From Pseudocoprococcus catus (GTDB taxonomy: Bacteria; Bacillota; Clostridia; Lachnospirales; Lachnospiraceae): a stretch of 64,000 nt of DNA. Below the pieces are notes generated by a model. That model worked only from the letters and a program-made list of their open reading frames with translations. It had not been told where the DNA came from and did not search any database. Each line of letters starts with the position of its first letter. Positions within the stretch are counted from its first letter, which is position 1. Shown here in pieces: positions 8,515 to 16,443 of this stretch. The position numbers and the translations under genes were made by a program. The stretch spans positions 357,557-421,556 of the forward strand of contig NZ_JAAXCM010000020.1 in assembly GCF_019734885.1 (NCBI RefSeq). The letters are read 5' to 3'.

Positions 8515-8895
8515 ATGAAGAAAGACAAAAAAGCTCCGTTGTATAAAAGCTTTGGATATGCCTTTCAGGGAATTTATACATGCATCAGCAAAGAACGCAA
8601 TATGAAGATCCATTGCGGTTTTTCTGTGCTTGTTGTGATTGCCGGTATCATTTTAAAGCTTTCCGTAACGGAATGGTGTATCTGTCTGACACTTTTCGGC
8701 CTTGTGATGGCGCTGGAACTTGTGAATACATCCATAGAAGCGGTGGTAGATCTGGTGGCAGAAGAACGAAAGCCTTTGGCAAAGATTGCAAAGGATACGG
8801 CTGCCGGTGCGGTTTTGATCGCAGCAATTATGGCAGCGATCATTGGCTGTATTATTTTTGTACCTAAAGGACTGGCATTTATCGGGGTACTTTAG
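8515..8895 (+). CDS. dgkA: DgkA-type diacylglycerol/undecaprenol kinase
   Basis: This small integral membrane kinase (126 residues, three predicted helices) carries the family motifs ERNMKIH (residues 26-32) and ALELVNTSIEAVVDLV, which forms the active site. In Gram-positives it usually phosphorylates undecaprenol, recycling the peptidoglycan lipid carrier. I start at ATG 8515, six bases behind AAGGTG; a GTG at 8506 in frame overlaps that site. A TACAAT at 8481-8486 may be a weak promoter for it. Confidence 0.93.
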   Translation: MKKDKKAPLYKSFGYAFQGIYTCISKERNMKIHCGFSVLVVIAGIILKLSVTEWCICLTLFGLVMALELVNTSIEAVVDLVAEERKPLAKIAKDTAAGAVLIAAIMAAIIGCIIFVPKGLAFIGVL

Positions 8896-8931
8896 ATATG
8901 AATTTCTTTTAAAGAGAAGGAGAGATGTAAG

Positions 8932-9345
8932 ATGGAAAAACTCGGAGAAAACCTCAAAAAACTTTTACTTGTTGGTATCGGTACAGCAGCTGTTACAGCT
9001 GAGAAATCCAAAGAGATTCTGGATGAACTGGTGAAAAAAGGTGAGTTGACAGTCGAACAGGGTAAAGTCCTGAACAAAGAATTGAAGCACAATATCAAAG
9101 AGACAATAAAAGATAATGTCAAGGTTTCTGTGAAAGCATCAACACCGGAAGAACTGCAGACACTTCTCGAGAAGATGACACCAGAACAGATCGAACAGCT
9201 GAAGCAGCAGATCAGCAATATGGAGCAGGCTGCTGAGGAGAAAACAGCAGATACTGAAGAAGCAGTAGAAGCTGAAGAGGAGAAGCCAGAGAAGACAGCT
9301 GAAGCCACAGAAGAAGCATCTGAAGAGGCAGCAGACGCTGAATAG
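8932..9345 (+). CDS. Phasin-like helical protein paired with the UbiB kinase
   Basis: The 137-residue protein has a short hydrophobic stretch (LLLVGIGTAAVTAEKSKEI, residues 11-29), a helical central part resembling phasin/COG3937 proteins (DELVKKGELTVEQGKVLNKEL), and a strongly acidic Glu/Ala-rich tail from about residue 98. AAGGAGAG precedes the ATG. The next gene, a UbiB/ABC1 kinase, follows after five bases, so the two are co-transcribed. No polyhydroxyalkanoate synthase is in view, so a storage-granule role cannot be assumed; partner or membrane adaptor of the kinase is an inference. Confidence 0.7.
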   Translation: MEKLGENLKKLLLVGIGTAAVTAEKSKEILDELVKKGELTVEQGKVLNKELKHNIKETIKDNVKVSVKASTPEELQTLLEKMTPEQIEQLKQQISNMEQAAEEKTADTEEAVEAEEEKPEKTAEATEEASEEAADAE

Positions 9346-9350
9346 GAAGA

Positions 9351-10949
9351 ATGAATATAAAATCTGAAAAAATCAGATCCAATGGTTACGGAGAACGCCT
9401 GAAAGAAATAACGGCTGTTCTCCATAAACATGCAATTACACGAGGCGTATCCCCAGAAAAGCTCAGGATGATTCTGGAGGATCTCGGACCCACTTACATT
9501 AAGCTTGGTCAGATTATGTCTCTTAGATCAGATATTCTCCCTAAACGGTATTGCGATGAGCTGATGAAATTGTGTTCTGATGTGGCGCCGATGCCCTTTG
9601 ATCAGGTAGTGGATGTGATCCAGGAGTCATTTGGATGTCCGTGGCAGGAAGAGTTTCAGTCAATCGAAGAGGAGCCCTTAGGCTCTGCCTCCATTGCGCA
9701 GGTACATCATGCAGTGATGAAAACCGGTGAGCAGGTTGTCATCAAGGTTCAGCGCAAAGGCATTTACAGGACGATGGCCAGGGATATCGGACTGATGCAT
9801 AAGGTTGTGCGGTTGCTGCCGCCGGTGAGCATCAAGGAGATGGTGGATCTTGATCTTGTCTTGGATGAATTGTGGAAAGTCACACAGGAGGAAATGAATT
9901 TCCTTACTGAGGCGGCCAATATGGAGGAGTTCCATCGTAAGAACAGAGAGGTGGCCTTTGTGGATACGCCGGTGTTATATAGGGAGTATACAACTCCGCA
10001 TGTTATTGTGATGGAGTATATCGATGGCTTTTCCATTGATGATAAGGAGAATCTTCAGAAAAACGGCTATGATCTGAATGAGGTCGGCAGTAAGCTCATT
10101 GATAATTTTATTAAGCAGGTTATGGTAGATGGCTTTTTCCATGCCGATCCACATCCGGGTAATCTTCGTGTGCGGGACGGCAAGATCGTCTGGATCGACA
10201 TGGGCATGATGGGACGGCTGTCTGAGCATGACAGAGAAGAAATCAGTCGGGCTATTCAGGGCATTGCCCTCAATGATATTAGTATGATCCAGGATGCAGT
10301 CTTGGCGCTGGGAGAGTTCCGAGGCAAACCGGATCAGAGTAAGCTGTTTGAGGATATACGAAATCTCATGGCAAAATATGGGGCAGAAGATCTGGGCAAT
10401 ATTGACATTGCAGAGATCATGCAGGACCTGATGGAAGTCATGAAGGAGAATAAGATTACGATGCCGCATGGACTGACCATGCTGGCGAGAGGTCTGACTC
10501 ATATCGAAGGTGTACTGGCGGATATCAGTCCGGAGATCAATATGATGGAAATTGCTTCGGCCAGAGTGAGAAGTCAGATGTTTGAGGAAATGGACTGGAA
10601 GAAGGAATTAAAAAGCGGCGGCAAAACACTGTATCGCTCTTTTAGAAAGGCCATAGATATCCCGACATTGCTGGCAGACATTCTGCAGGGTCAGATGAAA
10701 GGTCAGACAAGGGTGAATCTCGATCTCCATGCCGGAGAAGATGTATCGAATCTGCTTAGACGGGTAACAAGAAATATTGTTATGGGTCTGTGGGTAATGG
10801 CATTGCTTATAAGCTCCAGTATTATCTGTACTACGGATATGAAACCGAAATTCCTCGGCATACCGGCATTGGGGGCCTTTGGCTATTTCATTGCCGTTAT
10901 TATCGTATTTTATGTGTTTGCAAAACATATTTTTTCAAAGAGAAAGTAA
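9351..10949 (+). CDS. ubiB: UbiB/ABC1 (AarF) atypical kinase-like protein
   Basis: The 532-residue protein has the ABC1/ADCK hallmarks: the KxGQ motif (KLGQ, residues 51-54), a GSASIAQVH Ala/Ser-rich loop replacing the usual Gly-rich loop, the invariant Lys in VVIKVQRKG, HADPHPGNLRV in the catalytic loop and IDMGMMG as the DFG-equivalent. Two hydrophobic helices at the C terminus anchor it in the membrane. In aerobes UbiB supports ubiquinone synthesis; this window shows no quinone genes, so the clostridial role is open. TAGGAAG precedes the start. Confidence 0.92.
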   Translation: MNIKSEKIRSNGYGERLKEITAVLHKHAITRGVSPEKLRMILEDLGPTYIKLGQIMSLRSDILPKRYCDELMKLCSDVAPMPFDQVVDVIQESFGCPWQEEFQSIEEEPLGSASIAQVHHAVMKTGEQVVIKVQRKGIYRTMARDIGLMHKVVRLLPPVSIKEMVDLDLVLDELWKVTQEEMNFLTEAANMEEFHRKNREVAFVDTPVLYREYTTPHVIVMEYIDGFSIDDKENLQKNGYDLNEVGSKLIDNFIKQVMVDGFFHADPHPGNLRVRDGKIVWIDMGMMGRLSEHDREEISRAIQGIALNDISMIQDAVLALGEFRGKPDQSKLFEDIRNLMAKYGAEDLGNIDIAEIMQDLMEVMKENKITMPHGLTMLARGLTHIEGVLADISPEINMMEIASARVRSQMFEEMDWKKELKSGGKTLYRSFRKAIDIPTLLADILQGQMKGQTRVNLDLHAGEDVSNLLRRVTRNIVMGLWVMALLISSSIICTTDMKPKFLGIPALGAFGYFIAVIIVFYVFAKHIFSKRK

Positions 10950-10954
10950 AAATA

Positions 10955-11092
10955 AACTGAGGCTATTGCTGTATGTCTAAGCATGGCCTCCGTTTCCTTT
11001 TTGCTTTTGCTGCCGACAAATTCTTTTTGAATATGTTGACCGTTTTCATCTTCTATATAGAATCGATAATACCATTTAGAACCTTTACTCAT
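10955..11092 (-). pseudogene. Truncated tyrosine recombinase (integrase), N-terminal arm-binding domain only
   Basis: The minus-strand frame begins with an ATG behind AAGGAGG (eight-base spacing) and reads MSKGSKWYYRFYIEDENGQ, then ...GSKSKKETEAMLR. This is the pattern of the arm-type DNA-binding domain at the start of Tn916-like or phage integrases. Similarity fades after about residue 45; the open frame continues to a stop at 10910 inside the ubiB 3' end. The core and catalytic domains (R-H-R-Y) are absent, so this is a remnant of a mobile element or an integration scar, with its translation start still intact. Confidence 0.68.
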
Positions 11093-11127
11093 TGTTAATG
11101 CCTCCTTGAATATAGTGTTAATTATTA

Positions 11128-11173
11128 TGAAAAAAAGCTATAAAAATATGATCATACATATTCTTATAGCTTT
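11128..11173 (-). terminator. Rho-independent terminator for DAHP synthase (minus strand)
   Basis: On the + strand AAAGCTATAAAAATATG (11134-11150) pairs with the segment at 11157-11173 with one mismatch across a six-base loop. Read on the minus strand it is followed by a seven-base T run, placing it about 45 bases after the DAHP synthase stop. Confidence 0.82.
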
Positions 11174-11216
11174 CCCTTTATTTTTACCTTATGCACCTGA
11201 TATAACAATAATTATT

Positions 11217-12251
11217 TTAAACTCGTTCCGCAATATCATACAGCAGTCTTTCGGAATCTTCCCATCCGAGGCAAGGATCTGTAATTGATTTGCCGTAAAC
11301 ATGATTTGCACAGCCAACTTTCTGGTTGCCTTCAACAATGTAGCTTTCAATCATGACACCCTTGACAAGCTTGCGGATGTCATCGGAGTGCTGACGGCTG
11401 CTTAATACTTCCTTGACAATACGGATCTGCTCTTTATGTTTTTTGCCGGAATTGGAATGGTTGGCATCAATCACACAGGCAGGATTCTTCAGGCCTTTTT
11501 CTGCATACATTTCATTGAGCAGCTGTAAGTCTTCGTAATGATAGTTCGGATGAGTCTGGCCATGTTTGTCAACAGCACCGCGCAGGATGGTATGGGCATA
11601 TGGATTGCCGTCTGTTGTGGCATCCCATCCGCGATAGATGAAGTTGTGACCATGCTGGGCTGCAACGACGGAATTCAGCATAACGGATAAGTCACCGCTT
11701 GTTGGATTCTTCATACCTGTCGGTACTTCGATACCGCTGGCAACAAGACGATGCTGCTGGTCTTCCACGGATCGTGCACCTACAGCGACATAAGAAAGAA
11801 TATCTGACAGATATCTGTAATTCTCCGGGTAGAGCATTTCATCTGCAATCGGCATTTTAAATGTCTGCAGTGCATGCATATGTATCTTTCTGATGGCGAT
11901 GAGACCGTTTAATAAGTCAGGTGCTTCCTCAGGATTTGGCTGATGGAGCATACCTTTGTAGCCTTCACCGGTTGTACGAGGTTTGTTGGTATAGATACGC
12001 GGTACAAGCACCAGCTTGTCCTGAACCTTGTCCTGAACTTTGGTAAGTCTGCTGATATAGTCGCAGACTGCTTCTTCATTATCGGCGGAGCAAGGTCCGA
12101 TGATGACCATAAATTTGTCGGAGGCACCTGTAATAATATCAATCAGTTCCTGGTCTTTTGCTGCCTTCAGGGCAGCCAGTTCTGCAGAAACAGGATATAA
12201 TTCTTTGATTTCCATTGGTGTCGGAAGTTTTTTAGTTAAAACAAAGCTCAT
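11217..12251 (-). CDS. aroF: 3-deoxy-7-phosphoheptulonate synthase (class I DAHP synthase)
   Basis: This enzyme condenses phosphoenolpyruvate and erythrose 4-phosphate, committing carbon to aromatic amino acids. The 344-residue protein is of the class I AroF/G/H type: VIIGPCSADNEEAV near residue 60, VPRIYTNKPRTTGEGYKG, GARSVEDQQHR, and the metal-binding HANSN and VYGKSITD segments. I start at ATG 12251 (AAGGAGAG upstream); a longer frame to 12371 runs through the promoter region and is rejected. It has its own promoter, a palindromic leader and a terminator. No T-box was seen in the short leader. Confidence 0.94.
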   Translation of the reverse strand: MSFVLTKKLPTPMEIKELYPVSAELAALKAAKDQELIDIITGASDKFMVIIGPCSADNEEAVCDYISRLTKVQDKVQDKLVLVPRIYTNKPRTTGEGYKGMLHQPNPEEAPDLLNGLIAIRKIHMHALQTFKMPIADEMLYPENYRYLSDILSYVAVGARSVEDQQHRLVASGIEVPTGMKNPTSGDLSVMLNSVVAAQHGHNFIYRGWDATTDGNPYAHTILRGAVDKHGQTHPNYHYEDLQLLNEMYAEKGLKNPACVIDANHSNSGKKHKEQIRIVKEVLSSRQHSDDIRKLVKGVMIESYIVEGNQKVGCANHVYGKSITDPCLGWEDSERLLYDIAERV

Positions 12252-12278
12252 AAAGTTTCTCTCCTTGGTAACATTTTC

Positions 12279-12305
12279 GTAACTGTAAAAAATGTGAACA
12301 GTTAC
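12279..12305. promoter_or_regulatory. Palindrome in the DAHP synthase leader (possible operator or small repeat)
   Basis: GTAACTGT (12279-12286) and ACAGTTAC (12298-12305) form a perfect 8-base inverted repeat between the predicted promoter and the ribosome binding site of the DAHP synthase gene. Its right arm TGAACAGTTAC differs by one base from TGAATAGTTAC in the scpA leader palindrome at 15.6 kb. It could be an operator or a member of a dispersed palindromic repeat. Confidence 0.5.
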
Positions 12306-12321
12306 ACATTTTCTGCAATCA

Positions 12322-12350
12322 ATTATAGCTGAAAAGGAAAATGATGTAAA
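12322..12350 (-). promoter_or_regulatory. Promoter of the DAHP synthase gene
   Basis: On the minus strand TTTACA (12350-12345) and a perfect TATAAT (12327-12322) are spaced by 17 bases, about 70 bases before the start codon. Confidence 0.75.
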
Positions 12351-12404
12351 GGCATAAGTTAATGGGTACAAACGTAAACTGTAAAAAAAGCACGGTGATA
12401 GGTG

Positions 12405-13676
12405 ATGGGAAAGAAAATAATAACAATTATTCTGTTATTGGGAATTTTCCTAAACAGCAGAGTCCTGTTTGTATATGCAGAGAATGAAAATACGGCAGAA
12501 AGTACGGAGTCAGGATCAATGTTGGAAAAAACAGAAGATCTGGAATTAAAAAATCAGGGGGCAGCCTCAAAAAAAGCAGCTGTAACAGTGACATCAGAGG
12601 CAGCGATTTTAATGGAGGCACAGACAGGAACGGTGATCTGTGAGAAGAACCAGGATGAGCGGGTCAGTCCGGCCAGTATCACTAAGATAATGACTTTGCT
12701 GTTGATATATGATGCACTTCATGACGGAAGGCTGCAGCTTTCAGATAAGGTGACTACCAGTGCCCATGCAAAATCCATGGGTGGATCCCAGGTTTTTCTT
12801 GAGGAAGGTGAAGTGCAGACAGTTGAAACAATGATCAAATGTATTGTCATCGCTTCGGGAAACGATGCTTCAGCAGCAATGGCGGAGCATATCAGCGGCA
12901 GCGAAGATGCTTTTGTGGCAGCCATGAACCAGAAAGCCGGTGAACTTGGAATGACAGGGACACATTTTGTAGATTGCTGCGGGTTGACGGATTCTGATGA
13001 TCATTATACAACGGCAAAGGATGTTGCTTTGATGGCCCGTGCCCTTATAACGAATTACCCGGAGATTTCAGAGTATGCCACAATCTGGATGGAGAATATA
13101 ACGCATGAAACGAAAAGAGGAAGCAGTGAATTTGGTCTGTCCAATACGAATAAACTTCTGAAAATGGCCAATAATTTTGAAGTGACGGGTTTAAAAACAG
13201 GTTCTACTGCAAAAGCGGGCTATTGTTTTTGCGGAACCGCAGTGAAAGATGGTCTGAACCTTATTGCAGTGGTGATGGATGCGCCGGATTATAAAATCCG
13301 TTTTTCAGAGGTTCAGCAACTTTTAAACTATGGTTTTGCCAATTGCCGTGCTTACAGGGATGATAACCCTCCGGAGCTTTTGCCGATGGCAGTAAAAGAC
13401 GGACAAAAGGAATGGGTGACGTTAGCCTATGAGCAGCCGTTTTCTTATATTACGTTTCGCGGTGAAAATCCTGAGGATATCCGTTCGGAACTGGTGCTTG
13501 ATAATCATTTGATGCCGCCTTTTGAGGCAGGTACAAGGGTCGGACGGCTTGTGTATTATCTGGATGGGCAGGAGATAGGGGATACAGCTGTTGTTGTAAC
13601 GGAAGGTGTGGAGCGGGCCGGTTTCATTGATTATTTACAAAAAGTTTACAGGAATTTTATGAGCATCAGTGGTTAG
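12405..13676 (+). CDS. dacF: D-alanyl-D-alanine carboxypeptidase (S11 family, DacF-like)
   Basis: The 423-residue exported protein has a signal peptide (residues 2-25), a Ser/Glu-rich linker, and the full penicillin-binding triad: SITK at 91-94, SGN at 151-153 and KTG at 264-266. A C-terminal domain after about residue 325 matches the PBP5-type beta domain, and a final amphipathic stretch (FIDYLQKVYRNFMSI) may hold it at the membrane. It removes the terminal D-Ala of stem peptides. GTG 12402 directly precedes ATG 12405 in frame and could be the start instead. It is divergent from DAHP synthase. Confidence 0.93.
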   Translation: MGKKIITIILLLGIFLNSRVLFVYAENENTAESTESGSMLEKTEDLELKNQGAASKKAAVTVTSEAAILMEAQTGTVICEKNQDERVSPASITKIMTLLLIYDALHDGRLQLSDKVTTSAHAKSMGGSQVFLEEGEVQTVETMIKCIVIASGNDASAAMAEHISGSEDAFVAAMNQKAGELGMTGTHFVDCCGLTDSDDHYTTAKDVALMARALITNYPEISEYATIWMENITHETKRGSSEFGLSNTNKLLKMANNFEVTGLKTGSTAKAGYCFCGTAVKDGLNLIAVVMDAPDYKIRFSEVQQLLNYGFANCRAYRDDNPPELLPMAVKDGQKEWVTLAYEQPFSYITFRGENPEDIRSELVLDNHLMPPFEAGTRVGRLVYYLDGQEIGDTAVVVTEGVERAGFIDYLQKVYRNFMSISG

Positions 13677-13699
13677 ATATAGGCTATTTAAATAATTCA

Positions 13700-13708
13700 T
13701 GTTATAAT
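13700..13708 (+). promoter_or_regulatory. Extended -10 promoter for the lipid kinase gene
   Basis: TG-T-TATAAT at 13700-13708 is an extended -10 element. No good -35 box lies at the right distance, as is usual for this class. It is 32 bases before the kinase start codon. Confidence 0.5.
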
Positions 13709-13740
13709 AGACTGTATTGAAAAACTTTTTGGAGGATTAT

Positions 13741-14640
13741 ATGATGGATCAGCGCGTGTTACTTATGGTTAATCCAATGGCGGGGCGTCAGAAGATACGA
13801 AATGAATTGATTTATGTCGTTGATGCACTGACAAAAGCCGGATATGAGACGACTATTTATACAACACAGGGAAAAGATGCCACCAGAAAGCTTATGGCAG
13901 AAAAAGACAGCCAGTTTGACAAAGTGATCTGTTGCGGCGGTGACGGTACATTTAATGAGATTTTATCGGCAACCATGAACTGGGAAAAGCGGCCCTTGCT
14001 TGGTTATATTCCTGCGGGAACTACCAATGATTTTGCATCAGGTCTTAAACTGCCGTCTGATATCAGAGCAGCAGCGAAGAATATTATTCAGGGAACACCC
14101 CATACCGTAGATGCCGGAAGATTTAATCTGTCTTATTTTTCTTATGTGGCATCTTTTGGGGCTTTTACAGAGACTTCTTATTCAACGCCGCAGAATTTTA
14201 AGAATGCATTGGGACATCTGGCTTATATTCTTGAAGGGATTAAAGAAATTCCTGCGTTTACATCTTATACAGTCTGCATAGAAGCGGACGGACAGATTTA
14301 TAAAGATGCCTATATCTTTGGAGCGGTCAGCAACGCCAGAAGCGTAGGCGGCATTCTGAAGATCAGTGATTCCCTGGTGGACTTAAATGATGGTATATTT
14401 GAAGTGATGATGATTAAGATGCCAAAGACTTTGATGGATCTCAGTGCTATTGTGACATCTCTGACATCCCTGAATCCGGCGAAGTATGATCCGTCCATGT
14501 TTCTGTTTTTACAGACAAAGCATTTGAAGATTACATTTGATCAGGAGATGGTATGGTCCCTGGACGGTGAACGTGTGAGCGGCGGCAGAACGGCAGAGAT
14601 CAGCTGTATCAAAGATGCTTTCAAAATATTGACAGTCTGA
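13741..14640 (+). CDS. Diacylglycerol kinase family lipid kinase (DagK/YegS type)
   Basis: The 299-residue protein has the soluble diacylglycerol kinase fold: NPMAGRQK near the N terminus, the nucleotide-binding CCGGDGTFNE (about residues 62-71) and GYIPAGTTNDFA. Such enzymes phosphorylate diacylglycerol or related lipids at the membrane surface, feeding phosphatidate back to phospholipid synthesis. GGAGG lies five bases before the ATG; a TTG-started extension (13717) and the neighbouring ATG (13744) are less likely. The phosphoesterase gene follows after 19 bases. Confidence 0.9.
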   Translation: MMDQRVLLMVNPMAGRQKIRNELIYVVDALTKAGYETTIYTTQGKDATRKLMAEKDSQFDKVICCGGDGTFNEILSATMNWEKRPLLGYIPAGTTNDFASGLKLPSDIRAAAKNIIQGTPHTVDAGRFNLSYFSYVASFGAFTETSYSTPQNFKNALGHLAYILEGIKEIPAFTSYTVCIEADGQIYKDAYIFGAVSNARSVGGILKISDSLVDLNDGIFEVMMIKMPKTLMDLSAIVTSLTSLNPAKYDPSMFLFLQTKHLKITFDQEMVWSLDGERVSGGRTAEISCIKDAFKILTV

Positions 14641-14659
14641 TTGAATGAATGGAGGCAGA

Positions 14660-15535
14660 ATGAGAGAAAAGAAGAAATGGATGATGGCTGCGGCTGCTGT
14701 TGTGGGAGCAGTCACGGGCCGTATCTGCTATGAGTGCAGACATTTTACGACAGAATATTATGATGTCACTTCAGACAAAATACCGGAAGCTTTTGAGGGC
14801 TTCCGTTTTGTTGTGCTGACAGATCTTCATAATTATGACTTTGATCATGGCAACAGGAAACTGTTGGCACAGATTGAGCATTTAAAACCGGATGCAGTCA
14901 TGATTGCCGGGGATATGATTGATGCTCATCCGGGAGCAGATATGTCTGTTGCCATCCGGATGATGCGGATGCTGTGTGACAGGTGGCCGGTCTATTTTGG
15001 CAACGGTAATCATGAGCAGCGTATTGAACTGTATCCTGAGACATATGGGGACATGAATGAACGCTGGTGCAAAGCAATTCGGCATCCAAACCTCCACCTG
15101 TTGAGAAACCAGCATTTAAACATATGCAAAGATGGCGAAGAAATCTGTGTTTATGGTCTGGAACTGAATAGGAAGTATTATAAACGTTTCAGGAAAGTAC
15201 CTATGACAAGGCATTACATGACGGAGAAACTGGGGATATGTGACAGGAACAGGTTCAATCTCCTGCTGGCACATAATCCGTTTTATTTTGATGAATATGC
15301 CAAATGGGGAGCAGATCTTGTATTGTCCGGGCATGTCCATGGCGGTGTGGTGATCCTGCCGTTTCTGGGCGGTGTGCTCTCGCCGCAGGTTCGCCTTTTT
15401 CCTAAATATTATGCAGGGGAATACTTCCGGGACAGCAGTGAGATGATCTTGAGCCGTGGGCTGCATATGCACAGTTTTCGTATTCGCCTGCTGAACATGC
15501 CGGAACTATCCTGTGTGACATTGCGTCGTTCCTGA
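14660..15535 (+). CDS. Membrane-anchored metallophosphoesterase (YkuE-like)
   Basis: The 291-residue protein begins with a basic N terminus and a hydrophobic Ala/Val helix (residues 8-21), then a calcineurin-like phosphoesterase domain. Metal ligands are in LTDLHNYD, AGDMID, GNGNHE and SGHVHGG. YkuE-type enzymes act outside the membrane or at its surface, often on lipid phosphates such as UDP-diacylglucosamine analogues. The start at 14660 uses GGAGG; an ATG at 14645 precedes that site and is rejected. Its position behind a lipid kinase suggests lipid-phosphate turnover, which is inference. Confidence 0.88.
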   Translation: MREKKKWMMAAAAVVGAVTGRICYECRHFTTEYYDVTSDKIPEAFEGFRFVVLTDLHNYDFDHGNRKLLAQIEHLKPDAVMIAGDMIDAHPGADMSVAIRMMRMLCDRWPVYFGNGNHEQRIELYPETYGDMNERWCKAIRHPNLHLLRNQHLNICKDGEEICVYGLELNRKYYKRFRKVPMTRHYMTEKLGICDRNRFNLLLAHNPFYFDEYAKWGADLVLSGHVHGGVVILPFLGGVLSPQVRLFPKYYAGEYFRDSSEMILSRGLHMHSFRIRLLNMPELSCVTLRRS

Positions 15536-15544
15536 AGAAAAGGA

Positions 15545-15573
15545 TTGACAGATATGGCGGAAAATGCCACAAT
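15545..15573 (+). promoter_or_regulatory. Promoter for scpA
   Basis: TTGACA (15545-15550) and CACAAT (15568-15573) are spaced by 17 bases. The transcript would begin with the palindromic leader element at 15579-15633. Confidence 0.6.
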
Positions 15574-15578
15574 AGATA

Positions 15579-15633
15579 GACGAAAGGTAACTATTCAGTC
15601 CTTACTGCCTTCTGAATAGTTACGACGAAAGGT
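15579..15633. repeat. Palindromic element flanked by a 10-base direct repeat in the scpA leader
   Basis: GTAACTATTCAG (15587-15598) and CTGAATAGTTAC (15612-15623) form a perfect 12-base stem with a 13-base loop. GACGAAAGGT occurs at 15579-15588 and again at 15624-15633, so the hairpin looks inserted between copies of a short repeat. There is no T run behind it, so it is not a terminator. It may be a small mobile palindrome or a leader regulatory structure. Confidence 0.65.
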
Positions 15634-15646
15634 TCAAAAGCAGAAT

Positions 15647-16441
15647 ATGATGGAAATGACATTTAAATTAGAGGTTTTTGAAGGCCCGCTGGATTTGCTG
15701 CTGCATTTGATCGATATCAATAAGATTGACATTTATGATATTCCCATTTCACTGATCACGGATCAGTATATGGCATATATTCATCAGATGCAGATTGAGG
15801 ATATGGATGTGACCAGTGATTTTCTGGTTATGGCGGCAACGCTGCTTCGCATCAAATCCAAGATGCTGCTGCCGGTGGAGACAGTGGAGGCAGAAGAAAC
15901 TGGAGAGGATCCAAGGCTTGAACTGGTGAATCGACTGCTGGAATACAAAACCTACAAATATATTGCTCAGGAACTGAAGGACAGAGCATTTCTGGCAGCC
16001 CAGACAGTATATAAGCCCACGACCATTCCCCCTGATATGGTTTATACAGAACCGCCGGTGGATTTGGATGAGCTGGTGGGAGATATGAATCTGGAGAAAC
16101 TTCATCGGATATTTCAGTCAGTGATGAAGCGTCAGTTTGATAAGATCGACCCGATACGAAGCAAGTACGGACGGATTGAGCAGGAACCGGTGAAACTGTC
16201 AGATAAGATGAGCAGCATTCGGAAGACTGTGGCCGAGCGGAAGAAACCGGTCAGTTTCAGGGGTCTTTTAAATGCACAGTCAACCAAAGAAGAAGTCATC
16301 GTCACATTTCTGGCGATACTTGAGTTGATGAAAGATGGTTCGGTAAGGATCGTACAGGAGCATCTGTTTGACGATATCATGATCTCACCGGGAGATACTA
16401 TCCGACAACCGGAAGAGAATGCGACAGGAGTGACAGAATAG
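15647..16441 (+). CDS. scpA: Segregation and condensation protein A
   Basis: ScpA is the kleisin subunit of the SMC-ScpAB condensin, which organises and segregates the chromosome. The 264-residue protein starts with the family sequence FEGPLDLLLHLI and continues with KIDIYDIPI, an SMC-head binding region, and a C-terminal winged helix (SFRGLLNAQSTKEEVIVTFLAILELMK). The Shine-Dalgarno sequence is weak (AAAGG, 15628-15632, spaced widely from ATG 15647 or 15650). scpB follows after two bases, as in most Firmicutes. Confidence 0.94.
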   Translation: MMEMTFKLEVFEGPLDLLLHLIDINKIDIYDIPISLITDQYMAYIHQMQIEDMDVTSDFLVMAATLLRIKSKMLLPVETVEAEETGEDPRLELVNRLLEYKTYKYIAQELKDRAFLAAQTVYKPTTIPPDMVYTEPPVDLDELVGDMNLEKLHRIFQSVMKRQFDKIDPIRSKYGRIEQEPVKLSDKMSSIRKTVAERKKPVSFRGLLNAQSTKEEVIVTFLAILELMKDGSVRIVQEHLFDDIMISPGDTIRQPEENATGVTE

Positions 16442-16443
16442 AC

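Noticed and set aside
8892..9431. Minus-strand open frame of 179 codons, Ser/Ala-rich
   Set aside because: It is antisense to the phasin-like gene and the start of ubiB; its Ser-rich composition is the mirror of a Glu/Ala-rich coding strand, and it has no ribosome binding site context.
10954..11002. Imperfect hairpin GAGGC/GCCTC as a ubiB terminator
   Set aside because: The stem is interrupted and lies in the integrase remnant; it may be chance, so it was not listed as a terminator.
12252..12371. N-terminal extension of DAHP synthase
   Set aside because: It would run across the predicted promoter and leader; the extra sequence is unlike the enzyme.
11093..12404. T-box or other riboswitch upstream of DAHP synthase
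   Set aside because: The leader is only about 70 bases, with just a small palindrome; no T-box motif or specifier loop was seen.
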